Shown here: positions 15,117 through 21,247 of the stretch, piece after piece
Layout: the number at the start of each line of letters is the position of its first letter
Position numbering within the stretch: position 1 is the stretch's first letter
NCBI GenBank assembly: GCA_016208845.1
Contig: JACQXH010000025.1
Location: forward strand, 1-21,247
Length of the DNA stretch: 21,247 nucleotides
Origin: Nitrospirota bacterium
GTDB lineage: Bacteria > Nitrospirota > Thermodesulfovibrionia > UBA6902 > BMS3Bbin08
Direction: 5' to 3'
Made by a program: the position numbers and the translations under genes
The notes under the pieces: generated by a model
The model's database searches: none
The model's input: the letters and a program-made list of their open reading frames with translations, nothing else
Told to the model about the DNA's origin: nothing

Positions 15117-15545
15117 TAAAAAAAGATAGTTGAAGAATAAAAATAATTTATTTATCTTATTTGAAACTGATACTTATTGACAGTAAAAATGCAGCACCAA
15201 TAGCATCATTCCTATTATTTATTTTAAAAAAGGCATCTGCCTGGACGGAAACTTTTGCCGGCCCGCAATGTCGCGTTTTATGCCTACAAGTTCAGCAGCT
15301 ATCTGCATTTATCCTATAAAACAAGGAGTTCAGGCGGTCCTGCTTGTGAGGCAATTGTGAAAATATATTATTCTGAAAAATATCTCGAACTTGAAGGCAA
15401 GGCATGCTGATTACGCACTGCGGCAAGAAAACGGGATTTTCTTTTAAGATTAATGAAATAAAGATATATCATAATCCTGCCGATAATAATAATAAGGTTT
15501 TTCAGTAATTTTTAGTAATTTATATGCCACGGAAAGGACAGATTT
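15117..15545. other. gene-poor stretch with a possible decayed coding remnant
   Basis: No complete gene is seen here. On the plus strand a frame from about 15223 to TGA 15408-15410 reads without ATG and includes FYAYKFSSYLHLSYKT and EAIVKIYYSEKYLELEGKA, which looks protein-like. An ATG at 15404 inside its last codons opens a second frame of 34 residues (MLITHCGKKTGFSFK and onward) ending at 15508. Together they could be a frameshifted remnant of a small secreted protein, but composition alone cannot prove it. AAT trinucleotide runs occur at 15484-15494. The next gene starts at 15546. Confidence 0.25.
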
Positions 15546-15818
15546 ATGGGAGATTTTGTGCTGGTAGAGGGTATTTACGTGAAGCGCAGCAATGGTAAAT
15601 TTGGCGGCGGTGGTACTTACAGGGAATGTATTCTCGAAACGATGTGGTTTCCAAAAGGGGTTGAAGACGGCCTTGTGGAGCTTTTTCCTGTGACACTTGA
15701 TATGAAGCGCATATTGAATTTACAGGAGAAAGTGACTGTAGAGACGTTCAAAAAAGAGTATTCTTTAAGGGAAGACAGCAGGGATATATATATCGCTTTA
15801 AAAAGTATGATTCGATAA
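15546..15818 (+). CDS. hypothetical protein, 90 residues
   Basis: I do not recognise this protein. It is soluble in appearance, with no signal peptide or membrane segment. Glycines cluster early (KFGGGGTYREC), then come an alternating beta-type region (ILETMWFPKGVEDGLVELFPVTL) and a charged helical tail. The start ATG 15546 is supported by AAAGGAC about seven bases upstream, and codon use resembles the neighbours, which argues for a real gene. It stands alone on the plus strand and converges on the broken nitronate-monooxygenase-like gene with a 21-bp gap. A possible decayed reading frame precedes it. No function is proposed. Confidence 0.6.
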   Translation: MGDFVLVEGIYVKRSNGKFGGGGTYRECILETMWFPKGVEDGLVELFPVTLDMKRILNLQEKVTVETFKKEYSLREDSRDIYIALKSMIR

Positions 15819-15839
15819 CAGTTAATGCAAAGCAGGGCC

Positions 15840-16636
15840 TTAACCGGCTGACTGCATTTCTTCAACAAGCTCAGAAATTAATTTTTTTACTGACACTATC
15901 TTATTGCATTTGTATGCGTTAGAGCCGGCAAAGACAAAGCCTTCGTCAAGTTTCCCTTCTGCGGCGTTTGCCAGGGCCTTTGCAATACAGTAGGGAGCGG
16001 TTTTAGGATCGCAGGTTTTTAAACAATGGTAGTTGCATGCGGTCGGCATTGTTTTACCTTTTTTAATGTCCTCAACAAATTTATTCTTGATCACACGGCC
16101 GCGCAGGCCCACAGGGCTTTTTATGATTACAAGGTCTTCCTTGCCGGCGTTAAGATATGCATTCTTAAAATTAATGTGAACATCACATTCATCTGTGCAG
16201 ACAAAACGGGTTCCCATTTGAACGCCTGAGGCGCCTAAATTAAGGAAATGAACTATATCCCTGCCGTCAAAAATACCGAAAGGGGAAGGCCTGCTCCTGA
16301 TATGATCAAGTCTATGTTTTCTTCAACAGCGGTCTTTGCCAGAGACTCATAGTTGGAAAGGGCCACCATCAGGTTGACTCCGATTATTCCCTTGCTCATG
16401 CTTCTGGCTTTTCTGATCTCTTGCCGCAAAGCCTCATTGTTAACAGCCTCATATTCAGAGCGGGGCAAGCCCTCAAATTTTCCCAGACCCACGCCGGCAA
16501 TCACCCCTACGCAACCTTCATTCGCCACTGCAGCAGCAAGGTTGGAGCGGGAAACTCTTACGCCCATGCCTCCCTGTATAATGGGCGGAGAAATTGTTAA
16601 GTCGCCTATTTTCAATGAAGGGATATTTTTATTCAT
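15840..16636 (-). pseudogene. nitronate monooxygenase-like FMN protein, internal deletion and frameshift
   Basis: The family (2-nitropropane dioxygenase/FabK-like TIM barrels of about 360 residues) oxidises nitronates or has related flavin chemistry. From ATG 16636, with AAAGGA upstream, the protein starts normally (PPIIQGGMGVRVSRSNLAAAVA) and reaches LIISGAGLPLS. Homology then jumps into another frame at about 16277 with GIFDGRDIVHFLNLGASGVQ, then MGTRFVCTDECD, and continues to the family C-terminus (CNYHCLKTCDPKTAPYCIAKAL) at 15840. Roughly 90-100 residues are missing at the join, including the segment that should hold the catalytic His region and the first part of the FMN phosphate loop. 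The two pieces cannot make an active enzyme. The C-terminal cysteine-rich segment marks the long bacterial subfamily rather than classical FabK. As with fabF, a true deletion and an assembly loss are both possible. Confidence 0.85.
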
Positions 16637-16810
16637 TTTTATTTCCTTTATAGATTAACAAATGCAATTATTTTTTTCTATAAATATAAAATCATTTTTC
16701 GTGATATTTAATTTATGCATTTCATAATAAGGCTGTCTGATAAAACTTAATAAGTCCTTCATTTAATTACGTGTGAGTTGAGAATATATTTGATAAAAGG
16801 AAGGATTCAT

Positions 16811-16951
16811 ATGTCAATTTTATATTTTAACATTTCTGTTATAGTTTTATATATTATCAGAATTACAAAAAGAATTTTAACCGGCCTTTATGAAAGAGAG
16901 ATAGTCCTGTATATTGCTTCGTGGTATTATAAACGTGAACGATGTGGCTAA
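16811..16951 (+). CDS. possible small membrane peptide, 46 residues
   Basis: ATG 16811 is preceded by GGAAGG about eight bases upstream, a good ribosome-binding site. The frame runs to TAA 16949-16951. The peptide starts with a hydrophobic segment (SILYFNISVIVLYIIRI), followed by a basic tail (ITKRILTGLYERE and YYKRERCG), the shape of a small inner-membrane protein with a cytoplasmic C-terminus. It lies 39 bp upstream of asnS on the same strand. It may be a leader peptide for asnS or chance, as the DNA is AT-rich; I see no run of Asn codons of the kind used for attenuation. The rest of the 16637-16978 gap is AT-rich and holds no other gene that I can see. Confidence 0.35.
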   Translation: MSILYFNISVIVLYIIRITKRILTGLYEREIVLYIASWYYKRERCG

Positions 16952-16990
16952 ATATTTGCACAGGATGAAATCAAACTTATGGAGGAAGGC

Positions 16991-18379
16991 ATGAAACGGT
17001 CACGAATAAAGACGATTCTTTCAGAGGGCAAAATAGGCGGTAAGGTGACGCTGTGCGGATGGGTAAGGACTAAAAGGGAATCAAAGGGCATAGCATTTAT
17101 TGCGCTCAATGACGGCTCCATGCAGGACACGTTACAGCTCGTTGTATCTGAGGGGACGTCGGCCTTTCAAAAAATATCCAACTGCAATACCGGCGCTGCC
17201 ATAAAGGCGACAGGTGTATTGAAGGACTCTCCAGCTCAGGGGCAGAGGTTTGAGGTGGAGGTTTTGGATATCGAAGTATATGGTGACGCAGACCCGGTAA
17301 AGTATCCTTTACAGAAGAAGGGTCACACGCTTGAATTTTTACGCGAGATAGGACACCTAAGGCCGAGAACGAACACCTTTGGAGCTGTTTTCAGAGTACG
17401 CAATATCCTTGCTGATGCAGTCCATAATTTTTTCCAGGAACGGGGTTTTATATGGATACATACTCCGATCATTACGGCGAGCGACTGTGAGGGGGCAGGT
17501 GATCTGTTCACTGTCACTACGCTTGATCTTAAGAACGTGCCCCGGAATGAAGGCGGTGATATTGATTTCTCACAGGACTTTTTCGGCAAGCGCGCATATC
17601 TGACTGTGAGCGGGCAGCTTGAGGCTGAATTTCTTGGAATGTCGCTTGGTAACGTTTATGCATTCGGCCCCACATTTCGGGCAGAGAACTCTAATACTAC
17701 CCGTCATCTCTCTGAATTCTGGATGATAGAGCCTGAAATGGCCTTTGCAGACCTCAGAGACGATATGGAACTCGCAGAGGATTTTTTCAGGAGCTTGTGC
17801 AGCAGGGTCCTTGAAAAATGTGAACCTGAGATAGCGTTCCTTGAAAAATATTACAAGAACACCTCAGCAGCAGACCTGCGTGAATTGGCAAGCAAGCGGT
17901 TCTCCCATATTACCTACACCGAAGCAGTTAAAGAGCTGGAAAGGGCAAAGCAGAAGTTTGAATTTCCTGTAAAATTGGGGCTGGACCTGCAGTCAGAGCA
18001 TGAACGGTATCTGACAGATACTGTTTTCCATGGGCCGGTGATTGTGACGGATTATCCGGCGGACATCAAGGCCTTTTATATGAGGCTTAATGATGACGGC
18101 AAGACTGTGGCGGCAATGGATGTGCTTGTCCCTAAAATAGGCGAGATCATCGGCGGAAGTCAGCGCGAGGAAAGGCTGGACGTATTAAATGACAGGATGA
18201 GCCGGATGGGCATACCGACTGAGAATATTGAGTGGTATCTGGACCTCAGGAGATATGGTTCAGCGCCTCATGCGGGGTTTGGGCTTGGTTTCGAGCGGCT
18301 CGTGCAGTATATAACGGGCATGCACAACATACGCGATGTTATTCCCTGCCCGCGCGCTCCTCAGACCATAAAGTTCTGA
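16991..18379 (+). CDS. asnS: asparaginyl-tRNA synthetase
   Basis: AsnRS charges tRNA-Asn in the cytoplasm. The protein is 462 residues from ATG 16991, close to E. coli's 466. This start was chosen over ATG 16979 because GGAGG sits five bases before it. The N-terminal OB-fold anticodon-binding domain is about residues 15-105 (VTLCGWVRTKRESKGIAFIALNDGS). Class II motif 2 is FRAENSNTTRHLSEFW at about 229-244, and motif 3 is GFGLGFERLVQYITGMHNIRDVIP near 430-453. The AENSNTTRHLSEFW loop and the PHAGFG element separate AsnRS from AspRS. Having AsnRS means direct Asn-tRNA formation is possible, without the GatCAB route. No frameshift is seen. It is followed by a palindromic GATCTGCGCAGATC sequence and a double-hairpin repeat. 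Confidence 0.96.
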   Translation: MKRSRIKTILSEGKIGGKVTLCGWVRTKRESKGIAFIALNDGSMQDTLQLVVSEGTSAFQKISNCNTGAAIKATGVLKDSPAQGQRFEVEVLDIEVYGDADPVKYPLQKKGHTLEFLREIGHLRPRTNTFGAVFRVRNILADAVHNFFQERGFIWIHTPIITASDCEGAGDLFTVTTLDLKNVPRNEGGDIDFSQDFFGKRAYLTVSGQLEAEFLGMSLGNVYAFGPTFRAENSNTTRHLSEFWMIEPEMAFADLRDDMELAEDFFRSLCSRVLEKCEPEIAFLEKYYKNTSAADLRELASKRFSHITYTEAVKELERAKQKFEFPVKLGLDLQSEHERYLTDTVFHGPVIVTDYPADIKAFYMRLNDDGKTVAAMDVLVPKIGEIIGGSQREERLDVLNDRMSRMGIPTENIEWYLDLRRYGSAPHAGFGLGFERLVQYITGMHNIRDVIPCPRAPQTIKF

Positions 18380-18393
18380 TAATTTTTTGCCGC

Positions 18394-18409
18394 TGATCTG
18401 CGCAGATCA
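18394..18409. repeat. perfect 16-bp palindrome after asnS
   Basis: TGATCTGCGCAGATCA begins 15 bp after the asnS stop, flanked by CCGC and ACACGG. It resembles the common intergenic CGCTGAT/CGCAGATCAACACGG repeat. No T-run follows on the plus strand, so it is not a classical terminator. Confidence 0.55.
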
Positions 18410-18535
18410 ACACGGAAACCGAAAGAAATTAAGAAAATGAGAAGATAGTGATTATATTAAAAATCAAATATTAAATATCAAAAATAAGGAACTCTATAAT
18501 TTTAATCAAAAGAATTCCTCGAAGCTTTGCTTCGT

Positions 18536-18634
18536 GGTATCAATGGTTTCCGTTTTTTTGTCATTCCCGCTTGTCGGGAATCCTTCTTTGATACAGAAAG
18601 ATTCCGGACGAGCCGGAATGACAGCCTTGATACC
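18536..18634. repeat. double-hairpin palindromic repeat, GTCATTCC type
   Basis: Two 28-bp arms, 18560-18587 and 18595-18622, pair at about 24 of 28 positions around TTGATAC. Each arm is itself a hairpin: ATTCCCG with CGGGAAT on the left, and ATTCCGG with CCGGAAT on the right. The outer bounds GGTATCAA (18536-18543) and TTGATACC (18627-18634) are perfect inverted 8-mers. It lies between asnS and yjbQ, which converge. A single-hairpin relative occurs at 12203-12233. I see no gene in the 18380-18691 gap. Confidence 0.75.
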
Positions 18635-18678
18635 TCGCAGCTAAACTTGTTTTGTTCTTCTATTTATCTGTGGCTAAA

Positions 18679-18711
18679 TGCCATAAAAATATTATGCAGG
18701 ATCTCCTGCAC
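18679..18711 (-). terminator. weak intrinsic terminator overlapping the yjbQ stop
   Basis: On the minus strand the final codons of yjbQ form the palindrome TGCAGGAGATCCTGCA (18710-18695), followed by TAATATTTTTAT. The stem is about 6 bp with a 4-base loop and a broken U-tract, so termination may be partial. The stop codon TAA lies immediately after the stem. Confidence 0.4.
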
Positions 18712-19096
18712 TTCTGACAGCTACCCTCCGGTGCCTCGGGCCGTCAAATTCGCAGAAGAATATGGACTGCCAGGTCCCCAGAAACAGTTTTCCCCCTTCA
18801 ATAAGCACTGACTTTGAAACGCCGACAAGAGATGATTTTATATGTGCGTCGGAGTTTCCTTCCAGATGCGCATAGTTATTCTGGTGCGGGACCAGTCTGC
18901 TTAAAGTGAACTGTATGTCTCTTGCAACAGAAGGGTCTGCGCCTTCGTTTATGGTTATGCCTGCAGTTGTGTGAGGCACGTAGAGATAACACAAACCGCT
19001 CTGCACTCCTGACTCATCAAGGATTTTAGAGATATCAGAAGTGATGTCAACGAATTCTGACCTGGACTTCGTTTTAATATTAATGTTCTTTATCAT
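18692..19096 (-). CDS. YjbQ/UPF0047 family protein
   Basis: This 134-residue protein belongs to the YjbQ (UPF0047) family, small trimeric proteins; some members have been reported to have thiamine-phosphate synthase activity, but the physiological role is not settled. The hallmark segments are VPHTTAGITINEGADPSV (residues 40-57), with H42 and E51, then HQNNYAHLEGNSDAHIKSSL (71-90), with H71, H77 and H85, and LGTWQSIFFCEFDGPR (106-121). The conserved histidines would line the metal or active-site pocket. It starts at ATG 19096, overlapping the lpxK stop by four bases (ATGA), so it is translationally coupled to lpxK. A metabolic link to lipid A is not obvious; operon membership may simply reflect shared expression. 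Confidence 0.9.
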   Translation of the reverse strand: MIKNINIKTKSRSEFVDITSDISKILDESGVQSGLCYLYVPHTTAGITINEGADPSVARDIQFTLSRLVPHQNNYAHLEGNSDAHIKSSLVGVSKSVLIEGGKLFLGTWQSIFFCEFDGPRHRRVAVRSAGDPA

Positions 19097-20097
19097 TTTA
19101 GTCCTCCGAATATATTGTCATAAAAAGCATTCTCAACGGAAAATTCTATCCTCAGCGAGTAGACATTATCAGGCAGCTGCAATTCCCTGAGTTTTACGAG
19201 GTCTTTTTCAGTCGTTATTATATCGAGCCCTCCGGCCTCTTTCTTTATTTTAGCCAGATCCCTCTGTTTGTAATTATAGTGATCCCTGAAGGTCTTTAAT
19301 TTTATTATATCAGCACCCAGCGCTGTCAAAAGCGCCCTGAAATAATCCGGGTTTGCTATGCCTGCAACTGCATAAACGCTTTTTCTGTTCAAGGTATCAG
19401 GGCTCGATATTTCCCCTGCTGCATTTACTATCGCGGTCGGCCGGTGCACCGCCCTGTAAACAGGAGCGCCGGCATTATATTGCCTGATCCTCTGAGTGAG
19501 AGCGTATATAGTATCTGTTGCAGTATCAGACTTTGTGATGACAATGATCCCCGCCCGTTTTATCGAGTCCAAAGGCTCCCTAAGTATGCCTTCGGGAAAA
19601 AGCTTTTCGTTCCCAAAAGCATCTGTCGCATCTATAAGGAGTATATCCATGTCCCGGTATAGCCCCCAGTGCTGGAATCCGTCATCTAATATAAATATGT
19701 TCACGGCGTCGCTCCCAAGCCTTCCCATTGCGTATGTGCCCGCAAGAAATCTGTTCTTGCCCTTTACGACAGGTATATCCCCCAGCGTTTGTATCATAAG
19801 GACTGTTTCATCGCCTGATATGGCTGTCTTAAGAAATGCACTGCTCTTTCCGTCTGAAAGACAGGGGCCTTTCTGCTTTCCCTTGTAGCCCCTTGTGAGG
19901 ACGCACGGTTTGAAGCCGCGTTTTTTAGCCTCTAATGCCAGGGCAATTACTGCCGGAGTCTTGCCTGTGCCGCCTAGCGTTAGATTACCAATGCTTAATA
20001 CCATTGCAGGTAATTTTTTGGATTTTATCAACCCGGTCCTGTATAAAAGCGACCTGCCTGTAAGGGCCATCCCGTAGATCGAACTAAGCACTCCCAA
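19093..20097 (-). CDS. lpxK: tetraacyldisaccharide 4'-kinase
   Basis: LpxK phosphorylates the 4' position of the lipid A disaccharide at the inner-membrane cytoplasmic face. The protein has 334 residues; E. coli's has 328. The Walker A motif is SIGNLTLGGTGKTP (residues 35-48), with K46 and T47, and the family signature DDGFQH is 138-143. The start is TTG 20097, supported by AAGGAG five bases upstream; GTG 20091 is the alternative. The start lies 14 bp inside the waaA 3' end, so the genes are translationally coupled. ATGA overlap with yjbQ follows. LpxK next to WaaA, both acting late in lipid A-Kdo assembly, is a common arrangement. The N-terminal membrane anchor is short and only weakly hydrophobic. 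Confidence 0.95.
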   Translation of the reverse strand: MGVLSSIYGMALTGRSLLYRTGLIKSKKLPAMVLSIGNLTLGGTGKTPAVIALALEAKKRGFKPCVLTRGYKGKQKGPCLSDGKSSAFLKTAISGDETVLMIQTLGDIPVVKGKNRFLAGTYAMGRLGSDAVNIFILDDGFQHWGLYRDMDILLIDATDAFGNEKLFPEGILREPLDSIKRAGIIVITKSDTATDTIYALTQRIRQYNAGAPVYRAVHRPTAIVNAAGEISSPDTLNRKSVYAVAGIANPDYFRALLTALGADIIKLKTFRDHYNYKQRDLAKIKKEAGGLDIITTEKDLVKLRELQLPDNVYSLRIEFSVENAFYDNIFGGLK

Positions 20098-21247
20098 TAT
20101 AACTCCTTACAATGCTGATAGCTTTTTTGACCGCGCCTGTGTTTCTGTCTATTATATTTTTTGCCCTATGCCCTATTTGTTCTGCCTTTCTATTGTCTTT
20201 AAGTAAGTCGACAATAGCCTTTGCCAGACTGCCTGAATCCTCAACCATCATCGCAGCATCTTCGCGCAGGAAGTCCTTTGCTACAGGGAAATTCTCCATG
20301 TGCGGACCAAACAGTATAGGTTTACCCCAGTACGCCGGTTCAAGAATATTGTGCCCTCCGAACGGCAGCAGACTTCCTCCGACAAAAGCGATATCCGCTT
20401 TTGAATAAAGATGGGACAGCTCTCCGATAGTATCAAGCAAAATTACATCCGAAGTCTGTGCCCTGAGTTCAGAACGCCTGATATAGCTCAGGCCCCGTTT
20501 TCTTAAAATATCCTCCACCTCATTAAATCTTTCAGGGTGCCTTGGAGCGAGTATGAGTATTAAATCGGGGATATCTCTTTTTGCATTTCCAAATGCATCG
20601 AGTATTATCTCATCTTCACCCCTATGAGTGCTTCCTGCGAGAACAATCCGCCCCTTAAGAGCTTCAGGCCATGAGGCCGGTTCCTCGCGGCCCGGTTCAA
20701 TATCAAACTTAAAATTTCCCATGATCTCTATTTTATATTTATTTGCGCCGATTGATATCATCCTCTCGGCATCAATGAGGCTCTGTACGGAAAGGAAATC
20801 CATGCATGAGAACACTTTTTTCATAAAGGGTTTTAGCCTGCTGTAGCCATGAAATGATCCAGGAGATATCCGGCCGTTCAGAAGGACTACGCGCGCCCCT
20901 GATTTCTTCAGGGTCCTGAAGAGGAAGGGCCAGAGCTCTGTCTCTATTGTTATAAATATCCTGGGGTTTATTGCCCTCACGACCCTTTTGACGCAAAGGC
21001 CGGTATCCCACGGCATGTACATAATCCTGTCAGCCTCAGGAAATTTATCACGCGCAATTTTCTGTCCTGTGTATGTAGTTGTCGAGAACGCAATTTTCAG
21101 TCCGGGAAATTCTTTGCTGAAGGCCTTTACAAAGGGCAGGGCGGCCATAACTTCTCCTACTGACACCGCGTGTACCCAGACATCCGCACGTCCATATGAA
21201 GACATACCGAGCCTTTCCCTGAGATATGCGAGCCTGTTTTCAGGCCC
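20084..21247 (-). CDS. waaA: 3-deoxy-D-manno-octulosonic acid transferase, N-terminus outside the window
   Basis: WaaA (KdtA, glycosyltransferase family 30) adds Kdo residues from CMP-Kdo to lipid IVA at the inner membrane. The frame is open to the window edge, giving 387 residues; the missing start should include the N-terminal membrane anchor. Visible signatures are WVHAVSVGEVMAALP, IETELWPF with its conserved acidic pair, LAGSTHRGEDE, and the C-terminal nucleotide-binding motif FVGGSLLPFGGHNILEPA with GKPILFGPH. The catalytic base region of the first Rossmann fold is intact. It is the first gene visible in the minus-strand waaA-lpxK-yjbQ operon, and its end carries the Shine-Dalgarno for lpxK. 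Whether it is mono- or bifunctional cannot be told from sequence by eye. Confidence 0.95.
   Translation of the reverse strand, partial: GPENRLAYLRERLGMSSYGRADVWVHAVSVGEVMAALPFVKAFSKEFPGLKIAFSTTTYTGQKIARDKFPEADRIMYMPWDTGLCVKRVVRAINPRIFITIETELWPFLFRTLKKSGARVVLLNGRISPGSFHGYSRLKPFMKKVFSCMDFLSVQSLIDAERMISIGANKYKIEIMGNFKFDIEPGREEPASWPEALKGRIVLAGSTHRGEDEIILDAFGNAKRDIPDLILILAPRHPERFNEVEDILRKRGLSYIRRSELRAQTSDVILLDTIGELSHLYSKADIAFVGGSLLPFGGHNILEPAYWGKPILFGPHMENFPVAKDFLREDAAMMVEDSGSLAKAIVDLLKDNRKAEQIGHRAKNIIDRNTGAVKKAISIVRSYIGSA

Noticed and set aside
15480..15530. AAT trinucleotide run and TAGTAATTT duplications as a meaningful satellite
   Set aside because: Too short and within AT-rich DNA, so chance is enough to explain it.
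15840..16217. A separate 125-residue protein starting at MGTRFV
   Set aside because: The frame continues upstream through GIFDGRDIVHFLNLGASGVQ, so it is the C-terminal part of the damaged nitronate-monooxygenase-like gene.
18380..18420. Intrinsic terminator of asnS at the GATCTGCGCAGATC palindrome
   Set aside because: The T-run precedes the palindrome instead of following it on the plus strand.

Overview
The window reads as a chromosomal segment of an anaerobic Gram-negative bacterium. LpxK and WaaA/KdtA show that it makes lipopolysaccharide. A large multiheme c-type cytochrome beside a System II (CcsB/CcsA) cytochrome c maturation pair, an NHL-repeat protein and B12-binding radical SAM proteins point to Nitrospirota (Thermodesulfovibrionia-like) or Desulfobacterota. 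That placement is inference from gene style and repeats, not from a marker phylogeny.

Layout. (1) Bases 1-6141, plus strand, look like one operon: the tail of an NHL beta-propeller protein, a 10-CXXCH cytochrome c, ResB/CcsB, CcsA and a BchE-like B12-binding radical SAM protein. (2) Bases 6142-10244 hold an orphan response-regulator receiver, purN (minus), a second B12-binding radical SAM gene (plus, with its own good promoter) and purM (minus). (3) Bases 10245-13451, minus strand, form the fatty-acid cluster fabG-acpP-fabF-rnc, with fabF broken. (4) Bases 13687-16636 hold dtd (plus), a PilZ-domain gene and a BamE-like lipoprotein (both minus), an unrecognised 90-residue gene (plus) and a broken nitronate-monooxygenase-like gene (minus). 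(5) Bases 16811-18369 hold a possible 46-residue membrane peptide gene and asnS (plus). (6) Bases 18692 to the end, minus strand, are a tightly overlapped waaA-lpxK-yjbQ operon that runs off the right edge.

Two themes stand out. First, sequence appears to be missing at several points: fabF and the nitronate-monooxygenase-like gene each lose an internal block and shift frame at the join, and purM and the neighbouring radical SAM gene run through each other's 3' ends for 85 bp. Either the assembly dropped short segments or the genome is suffering real deletions; fabF is normally essential, so read-level checking matters. Second, the gaps between genes are full of short palindromic repeats: CACAGAGG-type arms, GTCATTCC-type double hairpins and ACGATNC-type arms. 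One has become the C-terminal tail of the response regulator.

I saw no rRNA, tRNA, CRISPR array, transposase or integrase, and no convincing new defence or biosynthetic system. The most interesting biology is the cytochrome with an expanded CX12CH haem-site candidate, and the BchE-like radical SAM gene coupled to cytochrome c maturation.
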